Assembly (NCBI GenBank): GCA_013398955.1
Contig: VWPU01005420.1
Coordinates: 267,832-331,831, forward strand
Length of the DNA: 64,000 bases
Direction: 5' to 3'
Source: Callaeas wilsoni
Lineage: Eukaryota > Chordata > Aves > Passeriformes > Callaeidae
Part shown: positions 24,350-37,000 of the stretch, piece by piece
Position numbering within the stretch: the stretch's first letter is position 1
Layout: each line of letters begins with the position of its first letter
Position numbers and translations under genes: made by a program
Notes under the pieces: generated by a model
Database searches by the model: none
Seen by the model: the letters and a program-made list of their open reading frames with translations, nothing else
Told to the model about the DNA's origin: nothing

Positions 24350-24959
24350 GGATCACAGAATATGCTGAGTTGTAAGGGACCCACAAGGATCAAGTCCAAC
24401 CCCTGGCCTGGCACAGGACCATCCCCAAGAATCACACCATGTGACTGAGACGGTTGTCCAAAAGCTTCTTGAACTCTGTCAGGCAAGTGCTGATATTAGA
24501 ATCTTTTTCTAATATCCAACCTAAACCTTCCCTGACACAGCTTCAGGCCATTCCCTCAGGTCCTGTCACTGGTCACCAGAAAGAAGAGATCAGTGCTTGC
24601 CCCTCCTCTTGTTCTCACAAGGAAGTTGGAGACTGCAATGAGGTCTCCCCTCAGTCTCCCCTTCTCCAGACTACATAAACCCAGTGGCCTCAGCTGCTCC
24701 TCATATGGCTTCCCCTCAAGGCCCTTCACTATCTTTATTGCCTTTGGATGCTCTCTAACTGCTCTTTATATCTTTCTTGTATTGCGGTGCCCAAAACTGC
24801 ACACAGGACTTGAAGCGAGGCCACCTCACTGCAGAGCAGAGCAGGACAATCCCCTCCCTTGCCCGGCTGGCGATGCTGTGCCTGATGCACCCCAGGACAC
24901 GGCTGGCCCTCCTGGCTGCCAGGGCACTGCTGACTCAGATTCAATATTCACCAGCATCC

Positions 24960-25426
24960 AGTCAGTGGGGGCCTCTCCAGATTCCCAAGATTGCTCAAAA
25001 ATTATCAACAGTGGTTTTGCAATGACATCAGTCAAATCTTTGAGGATTCTTGGATGAATCCCATCAAGCCCCATATATTTGTATGGATCCAACTAGAGCA
25101 GCAGAGCCTGTACAGTTCCAGGGTTGACTGGGAACTGAGCGTTCTCGCAGTCATAGTCTTCCTGCTCAAGACAGACACTCCCTTGGTCCATCATTCACGT
25201 TGAAGACAAAGGCAAAGAATGAGTTAAACACATCTGCCTTGTCTCTGACCCTGTTTGTGAGATGACCATCCTCACTCTGTAATGGGTCAATGTTATTTTT
25301 ACATTGTCTATTGCCATTAATATATTTGAGAAAACCTCTTTTTATTGTCACCCACATTTCTGGCCCAGTGCAACTCCAGTTGAGCTTTGGCTGCATGAAT
25401 TTTCTCCCTACACTGGCAAGCAACAT
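24960..25426 (-). pseudogene. CR1 reverse transcriptase N-terminal remnant (copy B)
   Basis: The minus-strand reading from 25426 gives GFLKYINGN and EDGHLTNRVRDKADVFNSFF, the segment between endonuclease and RT. The reading from 25092 gives GLDGIHPRILKDL and IFEQSWESGEAPTDW, the RT entry motif of CR1. At about 24955 this switches abruptly to text belonging to the RT C-terminal region ('VPWQPGGPAVSWGASGTAS' in one frame). The FADD catalytic motif and the rest of the palm are gone. Stops separate the two readings, so it is inactive. Confidence 0.85.
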
Positions 25427-25645
25427 TTCTGTATTCTTCCCATGTCACCTGACCTTGCCTTCACTAGGCATACACTGTTCTTTCTTGCCCTGTTTCCAAG
25501 AGAATATTCGTGTTCAGACAAGATGGCCTTCTGCCTCACCTGCTTGACTTCCCAATTTGGGAATTGCCTGCTCCTGTGCCCTTAGGAGGTGATGTTTAAA
25601 AAGTGATCAGCACTGGTGGACCCCAGCATCTGCAAAAACATTTTC

Positions 25646-26240
25646 TCAAGGGACCTTACTTACTAATTTCCTGAGCAGTCTGAAGTCTGCTCTCCTCATG
25701 ACCAGAGCTGAGGTTTTGCAGGCACTTTTCATTCTGTCAACAGGGATTTTAAGCTCAATCACTTCGGGGTCGCTGTGGCCAAGACGGCCGCCAATCTCCG
25801 CTTTGCTCATGAGATCCACTCTGTTGAAAAGCAGGAGATTGAGGAGGGCATCTTTCCACGTTGGCTCCTTTATGACCTGTTCTATAAAGTTGTCATCCAG
25901 GTTTTTTAGGAATCTTCTGGCCCAGGTTTTACCAGCTGTGTGATGCTTCCTGTTAATTTCTGGTGAGTTGAAGTCCCCCATAAGGACAAGGGCTGTTGAC
26001 TTGAAAGTGTCATTTACTTCCTCAAAGAACTGGCATCATTGTCCTGGGTAGGAGGTCTTTAGTAGACTCCCACAGTGATATCCACATTATTTGTTTGCCA
26101 CTTGGTTCTTATCCAGAGGCTCTCAACTGTGCCATTGTCAGCTGTGAACTCCACATATTCTAACTCTTCTTTACATAGAGTCTTGCCCCTGCTTCTCCTT
26201 TGCCTATGCCTCCTGAAGAGCCTGTAACCGTCAAACAGAG
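25646..26240 (-). pseudogene. CR1 endonuclease remnant (copy B)
   Basis: The minus-strand reading starting at 25981 begins MGDFNSPEINRK, keeping the GDFN metal-binding motif (25978-25967). It continues with DDNFIEQVIKEPTW, LGHSDPEVIEL and MRRADFRLLRKL, all in the order of CR1 endonuclease. The upstream reading (26304-26059) contains GYRLFRRHRQRRSRG and ESLWIRTK. The N-terminal first catalytic block is missing because ORF1 sequence is fused directly in front of GYRLFRR. Frameshifts between the two readings make it non-functional. Confidence 0.85.
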
Positions 26241-26480
26241 CACTCCAGATTTCCAGATTGAGACTGCAACATGTTTGAAAATAGCCCATTAATCTCTTGC
26301 TCATTTGCTTGTATACTATTTAGCCTGTTCACTTCTTCCTGTAGCTCCTTCACTTGGCAACGCAGCTCTTCAATCACAGCACACCTGCAAAACAACTGTT
26401 GACCCAGCCTTGGAAAGAGGCATCAGGCACTCCTGGCAACCTGTGACCTGGAGAGATACACCTACCAACATCAGGTCTGT
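26240..26480 (-). pseudogene. CR1 ORF1 zinc-finger and coiled-coil remnant (copy B)
   Basis: Minus-strand translation gives GVSLQVTGCQECLMPL with a CxxC pair, then after a frame change CAVIEELRCQVKELQEEVN, a heptad-patterned coiled coil. This is the order in CR1 ORF1: a Cys finger followed by a coiled coil used for self-association and RNA binding. The esterase domain that should follow is absent, and the text passes directly into endonuclease. Confidence 0.7.
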
Positions 26481-26880
26481 CTGGCTGAAGGCCTCTGCCT
26501 TGGCTGGTTCAGTGACTCCCTCAGCTACAGGGGATTGAGCTTGGCTGATAAGACACGGGCTAAAAAGATCTCTTTGCTCTTTCTTACCAGCTACCGAGTC
26601 TGTTTGTTGCCTCTATGGGCTCGTCCTGGATGGACAAAGAGGAGCCCTTCCTGCACACTCTGCTACATGAACTGCTGTGCAAACTGAGGTGCCACATCCT
26701 CAGTGACATGCCACGCCCTCACTTATATGCCAGCCTCTGGGGCACTTGTGGCCCCTGGAGACATTTAAACCTCCTTTAGTTGCTCCCAGCACCACCTGGT
26801 TGGCTCCAGGGGCTTCTTGCTCATGATGAGGCTCGGGGCTGCTGCACAGGTTCCTGAATGAAGGCCTGAGATCATGTTAT
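26481..26880 (-). other. CR1 5' UTR-like leader (copy B)
   Basis: Moderately GC-rich leader upstream of ORF1 on the minus strand, with wording such as 'gcagttcatgtagcagag' and 'ccatccaggacgagccc' that resembles CR1 5' regions. CR1 5' regions act as internal promoters; activity here is unknown. The 5' limit is placed at the poly(T) run. Confidence 0.55.
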
Positions 26881-26893
26881 TTTTTTTTTTTTT
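26881..26893. repeat. Poly(T) run at CR1 5' edge
   Basis: Thirteen T bases lie directly beside the presumed 5' end of CR1 copy B. Confidence 0.8.
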
Positions 26894-28395
26894 AGTGGCA
26901 TGAAGCCTCTAAGGCCTTCTATCAGAAAGAGTAGAAATGCTTAATAATACATTTTTCTATTGAGATTTAAATATTAATGTTTCTATACATGCATATTCTC
27001 AGACTGTTTTGTATAAAAACATTGTCTTTTATTAACTCATTGAGCTTTTGTAGGAAGTAAGTACTCTTATGGTGAAGTAAGATGTTTATGGATCCGTGTT
27101 GCCATTTATTCTTTTTTATGCAAATAATTTTATCCATTCTTACTCAGGTTATTCCTCTGTCATCAGTAACCCATTTTTCCCTTAGAATTAAAAAAGAAGT
27201 TATGCTAAAATGTTTTTTTAATGAGACAAATATATGTGAGAAAATTTTAAAATGTTGAACTTGTTAGATAACCTGATTTCCCCCAAATTATTATTTTTTA
27301 CAACAAAACAATGTTGTTATGTTTGGTTGTTATACTCAGTATAGCTTCAGAGCTGGAATCTCAGGTTCTCTACAAAACTAAATGTTGCAAAGTGCTTTGA
27401 CTAATGTAATTGTTAGATGTTCCCTGACTAGCTAATGACTACATACTCGTATTGATATTATGGGATGATCCCTTTGGGGAAAGCCTCATATTGTTTCCTG
27501 TCAGCGTGAGTCAGTTGCCTGCTGAAATGAAGTGCTACAGGCAATTCAGAGTGTTCAAGAATAAAGTCTGATTAGTTGATGCTGAGGTGTACATGGCAAA
27601 TAAAACACTAAATGTGAGCTAATAATCCAAATGGTTCCCTAAAAAGAAGCATTAAGACACCACAAAGTCATTTTTCATAAATAACAGTTAAGTGGGTGAT
27701 TTTTTTCACATTTCCATGTGGGGTCTTCAAATACACATAGATGAAATTTTCTTTGCTTTCTAGTTGCAAAGGTCTAGTTGTAAGAGAAGAAAATATCATG
27801 GAGACTGAAGAAGAAATTTCCTAGTTTATTCTAGTTTGAAGTTTTGCAGAAACAAAATTTCCCCTCATATATTTTTCATATTCCCTGCATTACCAGGCAA
27901 AAAAAAAAGTTTATTTTTCTGATTAAATTATCTATTTAAGGATCAGCATCTAACAATTTCTTTAAGATGCAGGTTGAGAAAGTGATGTTTCTAAAGCTGA
28001 AGTTCTTAATGAACTTCAGCAGATGTATAAATCAGTCTGAAGCATTATGATGGATTTTACTGACTTGGTCTCTGGTCAAAGTTGTATATATGCCCAGAGC
28101 CTAAGCCGGATACTTAGTCTTGATAGTGTATGAAAAAATATACGTGTCATACTATCCCAGTTTAAAAGACAGGTGTCTGCCAAGGAAGCTGGGAATGGAA
28201 AAAATTACCCCACCTCTCCAAATTATTATAACTCTGAAATTATGGGGCTTTCAGGCAAAGATATGGGATTATATAGCTGTATATATATGTATAAAACAAG
28301 ACAGACAAATGACAACAAGAGCAACAACAACAATGAAATCCCCTCCAAAAAACCCAGAAAAAACTAATAACAGCCTTTTCTGACCTGTCAATCAA
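26894..28395. other. AT-rich unique sequence, no gene seen
   Basis: No ORF or transposon is seen. The segment 27420-27680 is low in simple repeats and might be conserved non-coding sequence, but that cannot be judged from one genome. Confidence 0.5.
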
Positions 28396-29060
28396 TTTCC
28401 CCTTGGTGTAGTTACAACCGCAAGTGGCAGGGGTGCTGGCAGCTCGTGTGGAGGCAGAGGGCTGCAGTGACTCCTCCGCGGCTGCAGGGGCGCTGTTGGC
28501 TCAGGCAGCCTCAGAGGGCGGCTGAAGCGAGCCCTGACAGCATCAGGGAGGCGGGGGCGGGGGAGTCGGTTTTCCCCTGGCTCTCACGGTGCTGTATCTT
28601 GGCGATGGCAGCAGCAGCCAAGGTTCCAGCCAGCAACTGGGAGGTGCTCCCTCTGGAGAGAGGGAGGAGATTGGGGCCCAGTTTTCCCCTGAAGCACCCA
28701 TGCAGTTGGTTAGGGTCTCTCCCGGCAAGGGCGGGTGCTGAAAAAGTCCCAGTCCACCAGCTGCTCCTGTGAGCGGCAAGCCTGCCAATGGTAAGGAAGG
28801 CTCCTCTGTAGCAGCAAGTCCCCCTGGGCAGGAGAAGTCCAGCACCAAGCACCACAATCACCTCCCCTCCAAACTGGGCAAAGACTGCCTACCTCCCAGC
28901 TATCAATCTGCCAAAACCACCCTGCTTCCCCCTCTCCCAGAACCCTTCCAGAACCATGGGGAATACAGTATTGTCATAGAATCACCCCAAGACATATGCC
29001 AAGGCATTCAGCCACATTTTTTGTTAACTCAATTACCTCCTATTCATCCTCCCTAGGTGT
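28396..29060. other. Second GC-rich, CpG-containing block of unknown origin
   Basis: A sharp rise in GC content, with CpG sites clustered at 28470-28570 ('ctccgcggctgcaggggcg', 'gaggcgggggcgggggag'). Overlapping ORFs of 95-116 codons on both strands are low-complexity (Pro, Ser, Ala, Leu) and share no frame signal. It could be an LTR or internal ERV fragment, a small CpG island or an unclassified repeat. I found no LTR termini, target duplication or paired splice signals. Confidence 0.35.
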
Positions 29061-32000
29061 CACCCCCTTCTCCCAGCATCTTTTGCAAATGACAGATGGG
29101 AAGAAATTCCCCTGAAAAACCCAACCCAGAACACATACCCTGCTTTACTGATGTCTCCTCGGGTAACTAAATCCTACAAGTGAAAAGCTGCTGAGTGCTT
29201 GCTACTGCTTTCCCTACATAACGTTCCAGTCAAATATCAGACAGTTATCAAAAGCTTATCCAGTCCATGTCTCAGGTCTGAGCTCAGCAGCAGTATTGCA
29301 AATATCCCAGCCTTGAGAATACAGCACAACATCACCTTTTGGCCTAGCAATCACCCACAAACACACAAAGAGGAAGAAAAAGCTCAGAGGTAGGAAACAG
29401 TGGCAGTTATCCTGCTAGTCTCAAGAAAGCAAAAGATAAATCCATTATTTATTTTCTCTATGAGGTAGCCAGATGCATTCAGGATGAAAACATACATAAC
29501 AACCACAGTGGAATCCTATGGTAGATTAATACCCTACCACAGATATTAGAAAAAGTCTCATTGTATGAGGACTGACAGAGTAAAGCAAGAATGTCCAAGG
29601 TGTTTTAATGAATAAAAAAATGGCTTTAGATGTGATAGTTCCTGTAATATCATTGCTGATCATTTCTGTGCTTTAATTTGAAATGTTTAATCCATTGAGA
29701 TGCAGATTAAATTATATTAAATTGTTTAACTGCTGGTGCAATTTTCACAAGGCTATTTTTCAGTTTGAGCGTCTTCCAAGAGAGGGCATGAACACACTCC
29801 AACAAAATACCTGCCCCCAGGACCTCAGCTGAGGGGAAGGACAACCAAAACCTTCAAGAGGGGGAGAGGAAATAACATGCAATAAAACACCTTCTTGAGG
29901 ATCAGGCCAGTCTGTACTCATTGGAAAAAAGCCTCTTTCTCCTACAGGCACAGGAAAAGTGGTCTGACATTTAGAGCATGGTTAGAATAGCTAGAAGCGG
30001 TAGTACAGGATCTGTCAAACTGAAAGTGAAGGAAAAACCTGCCATTAAAGGCTGCAATTTTCACTTAGAACTTTGCCAAACTAAGTCTGCAGGATAATTT
30101 TTTTAATGACAAATATCTGCTTTGCATTCAAATTCTATTAAACATTACGCACAATCTATTTGTTTAATGTTCAGAATAAAATTAGAGAAAACATATTAGG
30201 TTCATATATTAAAAGCTGCAATTTTTCCATTAAGGATATCCGCATATATGTGTAGTACCTGTTTTTCTGAGAAAAGAATTTAAATTTAGCATAGGAGGAT
30301 TTGCTGTCCATAATATGTCTTTTCTGAAAGCACGTAAAGCTCACTTTACACATGGTCAGCAGCACTTGCTAGACTTTATCTGCAAAATTCTCTGAAAATA
30401 TGGTTTGTAATGGTCAGATTCTACCTTCAATTGCAAGATGGAATGAATGTCCTGGCAACTTGTTCCACATTGCTGCAAGATACTACGTCACTGAGACTCA
30501 GAAGTAAGAGCAAATGCAACATCTCTTCTATATCTACCTGAATAGCTTTCCAGAGATTTGAAAAAGAAAACATTCTCACTAATAGAAGGAAAGAAAAAGC
30601 AAACAGAAATCACAGTTTGTTGAAGAATAAAGAAATAAAAGAAATGAGGTAAGAGAATTTTAGGATGAGAATGAACATAAAACACAGCAAGGGTTGGAAC
30701 AACAACAAGATTGGAACAGCCAAGAGAGGAAAAGAGTCCTGGAAAGAGAAAACCATGGAGCACTGGCAGTAGTGTTTGGGATAACAAGCTGATGTCCCTC
30801 CTGAAGCCAGGAACCTGCTATGGTAACAACCTGAAATGGGCACTGGTTAGTGGGGAGATGGTCAAGACCAGTAAGTGGATAGGCTGGAGAGAAACAAGGA
30901 GCTACTGAGTCAGGTCTAAGCTGAAACATAGAAGAAAGAAATTGCTCATTGAACCACAAACTGCAATCCCCACATTGTGAAACATGGCAAAGTAAATAAC
31001 AGTTCTCTACATGAATCGCTTTATGAAGTAGAGGCTGATAATATACTGCTGCTGGTGGTTATGTGCTTTAGGTCAAATGGCAGATAACAGCGCTCATGTC
31101 ATCTAAAGCTCTCTGTGCTGATGAACTCTGTGTGGAGTAACACAATATAAATTTCCGTCTGGAAATGTAGCAGGAAATTACGTTTCTTTACCAAAAATTA
31201 TGAATAGGTTTTTCACACCCACAGCATTAACAGAAATGCCAGAATTAGATTAGCCGATGAAATGGCATTTCCAATATTTCCAGTCTTTCTTGTGTTTCCA
31301 TTTACAACCTCAAAGTTTGTTAACAGAGGGAAGTGTTGTATGAGAGTTTGTAGGCGTTTGCAGACAATGTAGACTGCAGAAGAAGAAACATGTTTCATGC
31401 TTCTGTAGCCTTCCCATTGCTGACAATGGAATCTAATTATCCAGGAGCAAAATTCAGTTGCCTTCACCAAAGACTATTAACCTCCTTCCATAGATCTGCC
31501 GGGTTCCTAAATACTTGCTTACAACATAATCTTGATTCATCCCTAAAGCCTGGTCAATCCTGATCTCTCAATGAGGCAATGACTGTTTGTGAAAAGAAAG
31601 TATGTAATTGTGAGGCTAATTAAAGTCTTTAACTTCGGTATTGGATAGCTGTTGGTTCTGTGATTTACTATTTCCTTAATGCAGGGGTTTTGTTACGGTT
31701 ATCTTAGAGGGTTCTTTTCGGAAGGAAAACGTGTGGGTGTTGCTTGGTGATAGATATTTTTATAACAAACTGCCTAACTTTGGGTTAACTAACCCTTTTT
31801 ATAAAATTAGAATGCTGATTGATTTTATGAGGAGAGAAACACTGATCTTTGGAATTCCTTGGTGTATAACTTTTGGCCTACTAAAGGAAAGGAAGAAACC
31901 ATAATTCCATATTTTTTATTTTTCCAAAGACTCACAATCTTTTCACAAATAGACTGGGTGTCAATCCATATGCATATGTCTTAAGAGTTAACTATAAATT

Positions 32001-33590
32001 ATTTTCTTGCATTATTAATCACATCTGTTTTATTATACAATGACTACTGCAACTGGATCCACCTACATCTGTAGAAATACATGAAAGATTTTAGTAATGC
32101 AGATTTTTGCTGTCTCCTTTAGCAACCTATATTTAATGCTTTAAGGCTTAGTAGCATAATATGACAAGTGCTTTCTACTGTTTCTTTGTTAAAGTATGCC
32201 TGCCTCTAGGTCCATAGCTTTCAGATGCAACTCCCCTTCCCACCTTCTTGTCAAACCAAAGAGGGATAGTCACTGGGCAGCATAATTTTTTCTCTTTTCC
32301 AGTTTCTTGTACACATATTTTTTCTTGAACTGTGACCAGGTGCAATCAGGTCCAATAAGCAGTAAGAAATTAGAATAACTAAATATTAAGGGTGAATCAT
32401 TTTATTAGCAACTTTTTAGTCAGTGCTTTTATCTAATCAAATGCTGCATTGTTGGTAGTTTGCCTCTGAAATGAAATGCTTTCCACCAAGAAATTCCTTG
32501 AAATACAGTTACACCCCAGCTTTGTTCCAAAAAAAAAAGGGAAATACAGGAGCATACAAATTTCCTGTTTTCTTCATATGCTTAACATGCAAAGATGTCT
32601 ATCTCTTGCCAGAACTTGATAAACAAACACAAGAAATCGAATGGCGCCCTTCCACTCATCATTGACTTCTGTGGATTTTGGACCAAATCCTCTATGCACA
32701 GCAAGCAAAGTAAATCTTTTGATCCTTCACATAAACAAATATGAAGAAATGGTCATTGTATTTATTTGTTTGTGCTATGTTTGACTACAAAGTTATATTC
32801 AAATGCAGGATCCATTGAAATTATCATTGATTTTGATTGGTTTTGCCTTATCCATGATGTTAGTTTACTAAGAGAAACACATACGTTTCTAGTCACAGAA
32901 AAAATTTCCCTCGAACTGACTTTGTTCTCAAAGAAGGGTAGAGTAGATAGAGAAAAGAGGTGTAAAGCCTCTACAGCAGGGGTCTCACTACCTTCAGGTT
33001 TATATATGATTCAGGACTAGATTAATATGCACCAGTTTTAAGCATTAAAGTGACAGTGTGTGTTCAGTACTACTTTTGTGGTGTAAGAGGTAGACAAATT
33101 ATTCTTCACCAAATTTTAGAATGAAGGCAGATATATTCAGCCAGTGATTAACTAATAATTCAGCCCAGTATTATTATTATTATTTTTATTTTCTTTTTTT
33201 TTTTTTTAGTTTATGGGTCTTGGTTAGGTATCTTGCGGGTAAGAAATTACAGAATGCATTGTGTTGATGTTGCTATATGCTCATCTCCCAAATATATATT
33301 TTTAAAGAGCAAAATATTCTTTCTGATACATAATTATAGAAATACCAAAGAGCTCAGCAATAAACACCGCTCCACCCAAATATCTGTTCTTAATTTTATT
33401 ACACATAATACGAAGTTCTGTGAAACTTATAGTAAAACCTAATTAAAGATAGTTTATAGGATATTTTTTCCAGTTGGGCAGATTGAAGCTACAGCTTAAC
33501 TCCTTTGCACCTTGCAAATACACATTATTTTTTTAAACTTTGGTCTGAAATGTCCAGCCACTGTTTCCTCTGGGGATGTATTCTTGAGAA
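29061..33590. other. AT-rich unique sequence, no gene seen
   Basis: Short ORFs only. A (TTA)n/poly(T) stretch occurs at 33169-33210. Nothing else is supported. Confidence 0.5.
33169..33210. repeat. (TTA)n and poly(T) low-complexity stretch
   Basis: ATT/TTA triplets run into T-rich sequence ending in a long T run before 'agtttatggg'. Confidence 0.8.
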
Positions 33591-34060
33591 AAGAGAAGAG
33601 AAGAGAAGAGAAGAGAAGAGAAGAGAAGAGAAGAGAAGAGAAGAGAAGAGAAGAGAAGAGAAGAGAAGAGAAGAGAAGAGAAGAGAAGAGAAGAGAAGAG
33701 AAGAGAAGAGAAGAGAAGAGAAGAGAAGAGAAGAGAAGAGAAGAGAAGAGAAGAGAAGAGAAGAGAAGAGAAGAGAAGAGAAGAGAAGAGAAGAGAAGAG
33801 AAGAGAAGAGAAGAGAAGAGAAGAGAAGAGAAGAGAAGAGAAGAGAAGAGAAGAGAAGAGAAGAGAAGAGAAGAGAAGAGAAGAGAAGAGAAGAGAAGAG
33901 AAGAGAAGAGAAGAGAAGAGAAGAGAAGAGAAGAGAAGAGAAGAGAAGAGAAGAGAAGAGAAGAGAAGAGAAGAGAAGAGAAGAGAAGAGAAGAGAAGAG
34001 AAGAGAAGAGAAGAGAAGAGAAGAGAAGAGAAGAGAAGAGAAGAGAAGAGAAGAGAAGAG
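33591..34060. repeat. Perfect (AAGAG)94 microsatellite, 470 bp
   Basis: Ninety-four AAGAG units without one substitution or indel as given, with short imperfect edges ('gagaa' before and 'agaagagatt' after). One strand is all purine and the other all pyrimidine, and the unit is mirror-symmetric, so it can form intramolecular triplex (H-DNA). None of its frames contains a stop, which creates spurious ORFs encoding repeats of REEKR on one strand and LFSSL on the other. Perfect purity implies recent expansion, or an array length set by the assembler. Confidence 0.98.
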
Positions 34061-37000
34061 AGAAGAGATTGTTGAAAAATATAAGCTTAAAAAACAGCAA
34101 TAGACTTAGAAGCAGTTTTTATACCATCTGGTACATTTGTGAATGACTAGGTTTATCAGAGAACTGTTCAACAGTGTGAGACTGGTTTGATGCTATGTCA
34201 TTCAAAGGGATACAAGATTTTTTTTATCAAGGCTGTGAATGATATGAAATCTCTCTTTTAAAATCTGCAGCTCATACTGCTATATCAACTGCAGTTGTAG
34301 CAGAAGTTAAAGTAACTATAAACAGTAATGTTTTCGACTAATAATATCTTGAATAGTTTTTCTTTTTTTTTTTTTTTATCTTGTAATAGGTAAGTTCAGA
34401 TCACCCCATAACCAGAGTGTAATGAAATTGTCAACATTTTCTTCATTTCTTCTTTTCCTGACAAATGGTGTGAACATATCACCTTTTTCTCTTAATGGAA
34501 AACCTAACTGGAATACATCAAAATGCTATTAGGTTTTTCATTTTCTACCACAATTTAATGCTGGGGAATGCATGCAACCTTCATCTGCACACGACTGTAA
34601 AATATTCCCTGTCCCTGATAAAATGACTGCAATGGAAAATCAAGCAGAATTGTTCTCTGTTTTGTATTGCTATTCCTTTGTTACAGTCTCTCCCTTACTG
34701 TGTGTAGGAGGATTATCAGGGCTGCACAAATACACATGGGTTATATTTCCTAAAATGTTCTAAAAATGACTTAAATAAAATGTTAATGTGTAAACATTTT
34801 TAATTAAAGGGTCTTCATCTTCGGCATTACCTTGCTACATACTGCCTTTCTTCAAAAATAAAAATATTGAACCAAACAATGCATTTGTCATGTTCCAGGA
34901 GATGTTGATTTTAATATTATGTAGAAAATAGAGAAAAAGATCAAATACCCTCATCCCGAGGGAAATATCTGTAACCTATTCGTTGTTTAATTCATTTTGT
35001 CATGAGCTAAACCAATAGTGAGGCATAAAATAAATCTAGGCTTGCATACATAATATAAGTCAACATAGATCCTAAAAATGAAATCCTTCACCTATAATAT
35101 TACATCTTACAAGATCAAATCATGTTCCTTTTTGAGGCAATTTCTTTAAATGGAAGCAGAATTGGGCCCCTGCATCAGATTCCTCAAAGAAAATTCATGC
35201 CACAGTGCATAAAAAAATCACTAGGGTAACCTAAGTGTGAAATGCATAATTATTATAGCAAATTTTTTTAATAATATGATATACTAAATATCCTAGAACA
35301 TCTTATTTATTTTAAAATTAAAAAGTAAATAAAATGTTTTGCTTATGTAGCAATTATTTTTGTGTTGAAAGCAGTTATAGTTAGTAAAATGGAACGTCAC
35401 CAAGTTTTATGAATAAATAAATGCACTATTGAAAGGCCATCAATATTATTAACTTGCCTTTGTCTAAAGACATGAATTGTTTTCTGATAATTATCTCTGG
35501 TAATTTAATAATTTATTTCCATGTACATGTATATAGTCAAATATACATCGCAGAGTAAATCTTTCTATTAACAGAAGTTAAGGAATCAAATAAGAAATAA
35601 TGTAAAACATTTTATTTAATCTAGAAAATTTTATCCAGTGGATTTTACAAATAATGAAGAAATAAAATAAGAAATATTTTCACTTTTACTTCCTTAATCA
35701 ATACATTATGTGCAGAAGAATTCAAAGTTCAGGAATAGTTCTTTCAATGTAAAATTATGTAAATGATTTGAATTAGTCATTGGTTAATCCCAAAATTTCT
35801 AGAATTAAAATCAAAGCATCAAAACTAAATAAGTGTTTGGGTTTTTTTTCTCCAAGCATCCTATGCATGTTCATATGCATTCTGAAAAATAAATCTTTCT
35901 AGGAAGAGAATATAAATTTTTGAATAATTGTAACCCAATTGTAAATAATAGTAATAATAATAATAGCCATTTTGGTTTAAGGTGGTGTTGATTTAAGGCG
36001 TGATTCCCATTGTCAGTTAGCTGTGCCTAGATCTGGTCCACTGAGGCTGCAAAGGCAGCTGTAGACTGGTGTCCTACCCTTCTCCATGCTCATCAGCGGG
36101 CTGCGGCTATTGTCTCAGCCAGAGACATTGTCAGCCCCTAGGAAAACCAGAGATCAAATGTAGAGGTCATTAGCTAGCACCTTTTGGTCTTGCTATAATA
36201 ACATCCCGATTGCATACATGGCAATTTACATAGCATTACCCATTATGCTTTGTGCTGCAATTTTGCTTTTGGAGGTCACTCTAACTTGATTAACTCTCTT
36301 TTAAGAGTGCCTTTCCAAAGCATCAAAGCCCTGCATTTACACATTTTGCTCTATTCCTTGTTGGCAGTTTCTTTGAAACTAAGGTACTGTGTTGAATTGT
36401 ACTGGGAGTCTTGAAAATATAACCATAAAAAAAATCCATAAGGCAAGACCCAAACCCTTCAATAACAAAATGTCCAATTAAAGCCAGCTAGGTGGCCTTG
36501 GTAGGCTTACAGCCTTTCTGAATTTGCAAACCTCAGTAGATATTTTTAATTGCTTTGTCTGTATTATTTATTTGTTTTATCTGTAATTAGATACACAGAC
36601 TATCTGCCTCTCTTGTTCATTTTCTTCAGCATTAGCTGTTCACAGTGGATGTTCCTTCCACTAGGTACCTGTCAGAATTTTGGATTCCATACCCATTATC
36701 AAGATTGATAGCAGTTATCAAACCTCAAAAATACGCATGTGTTTTTTAAATATTAGCTGTCACAGCGTGATAAGTTGTGCTGGATTGTATGTTGCATAGT
36801 ATAGCACAGAGCCCAGTGGGGCTCAGTTTTAAAGAACGACGTACTGAACTCGATGGCAAGAGCACAGAAGCAGCATAAACACAAAGACAGAGACACACAG
36901 GCACACATCCACAACTGGTTTTCAATATTTGATGGAAATCTATAAAAAGTGCCCAGCATCCTTATTTTTTGTTTTCCAACATAGTTACATGAGCAAAATG

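Larger units (their letters stand above)
24350..26880 (-). mobile_element. CR1 LINE copy B, near full span but internally deleted
   Basis: Read on the minus strand from 26880 to 24350 it has: a 5' UTR-like leader, ORF1 zinc-finger and coiled-coil remnant (about 26240-26480), the second half of the endonuclease (25646-26240), the linker and N-terminal RT (24960-25426), then a jump to the RT C-terminus and 3' UTR ending at the 'gatcacagaatatgctgag' tail on the plus strand. Two internal deletions remove ORF1 esterase plus the endonuclease N-terminus, and the RT palm. A poly(T) run at 26881-26893 sits at its 5' edge. Having both ends while lacking the middle is unusual, since CR1 copies are normally 5'-truncated. 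Confidence 0.9.

Noticed and set aside
24593..25057. 154-codon plus-strand ORF, the longest non-repeat ORF
   Set aside because: It is antisense to CR1 copy B. The minus strand carries the recognisable RT and 3' sequence.
28446..28861. Overlapping ORFs of 104-116 codons in the second GC-rich block
   Set aside because: Same reason: both strands are open, with low-complexity composition and no family signature.
33505..34146. 213-codon ORF encoding repeats of REEKR, with a 191-codon LFSSL ORF on the opposite strand
   Set aside because: Both are by-products of the AAGAG array, which has no stop codon in any frame. Unique flanking codons are few and meaningless.
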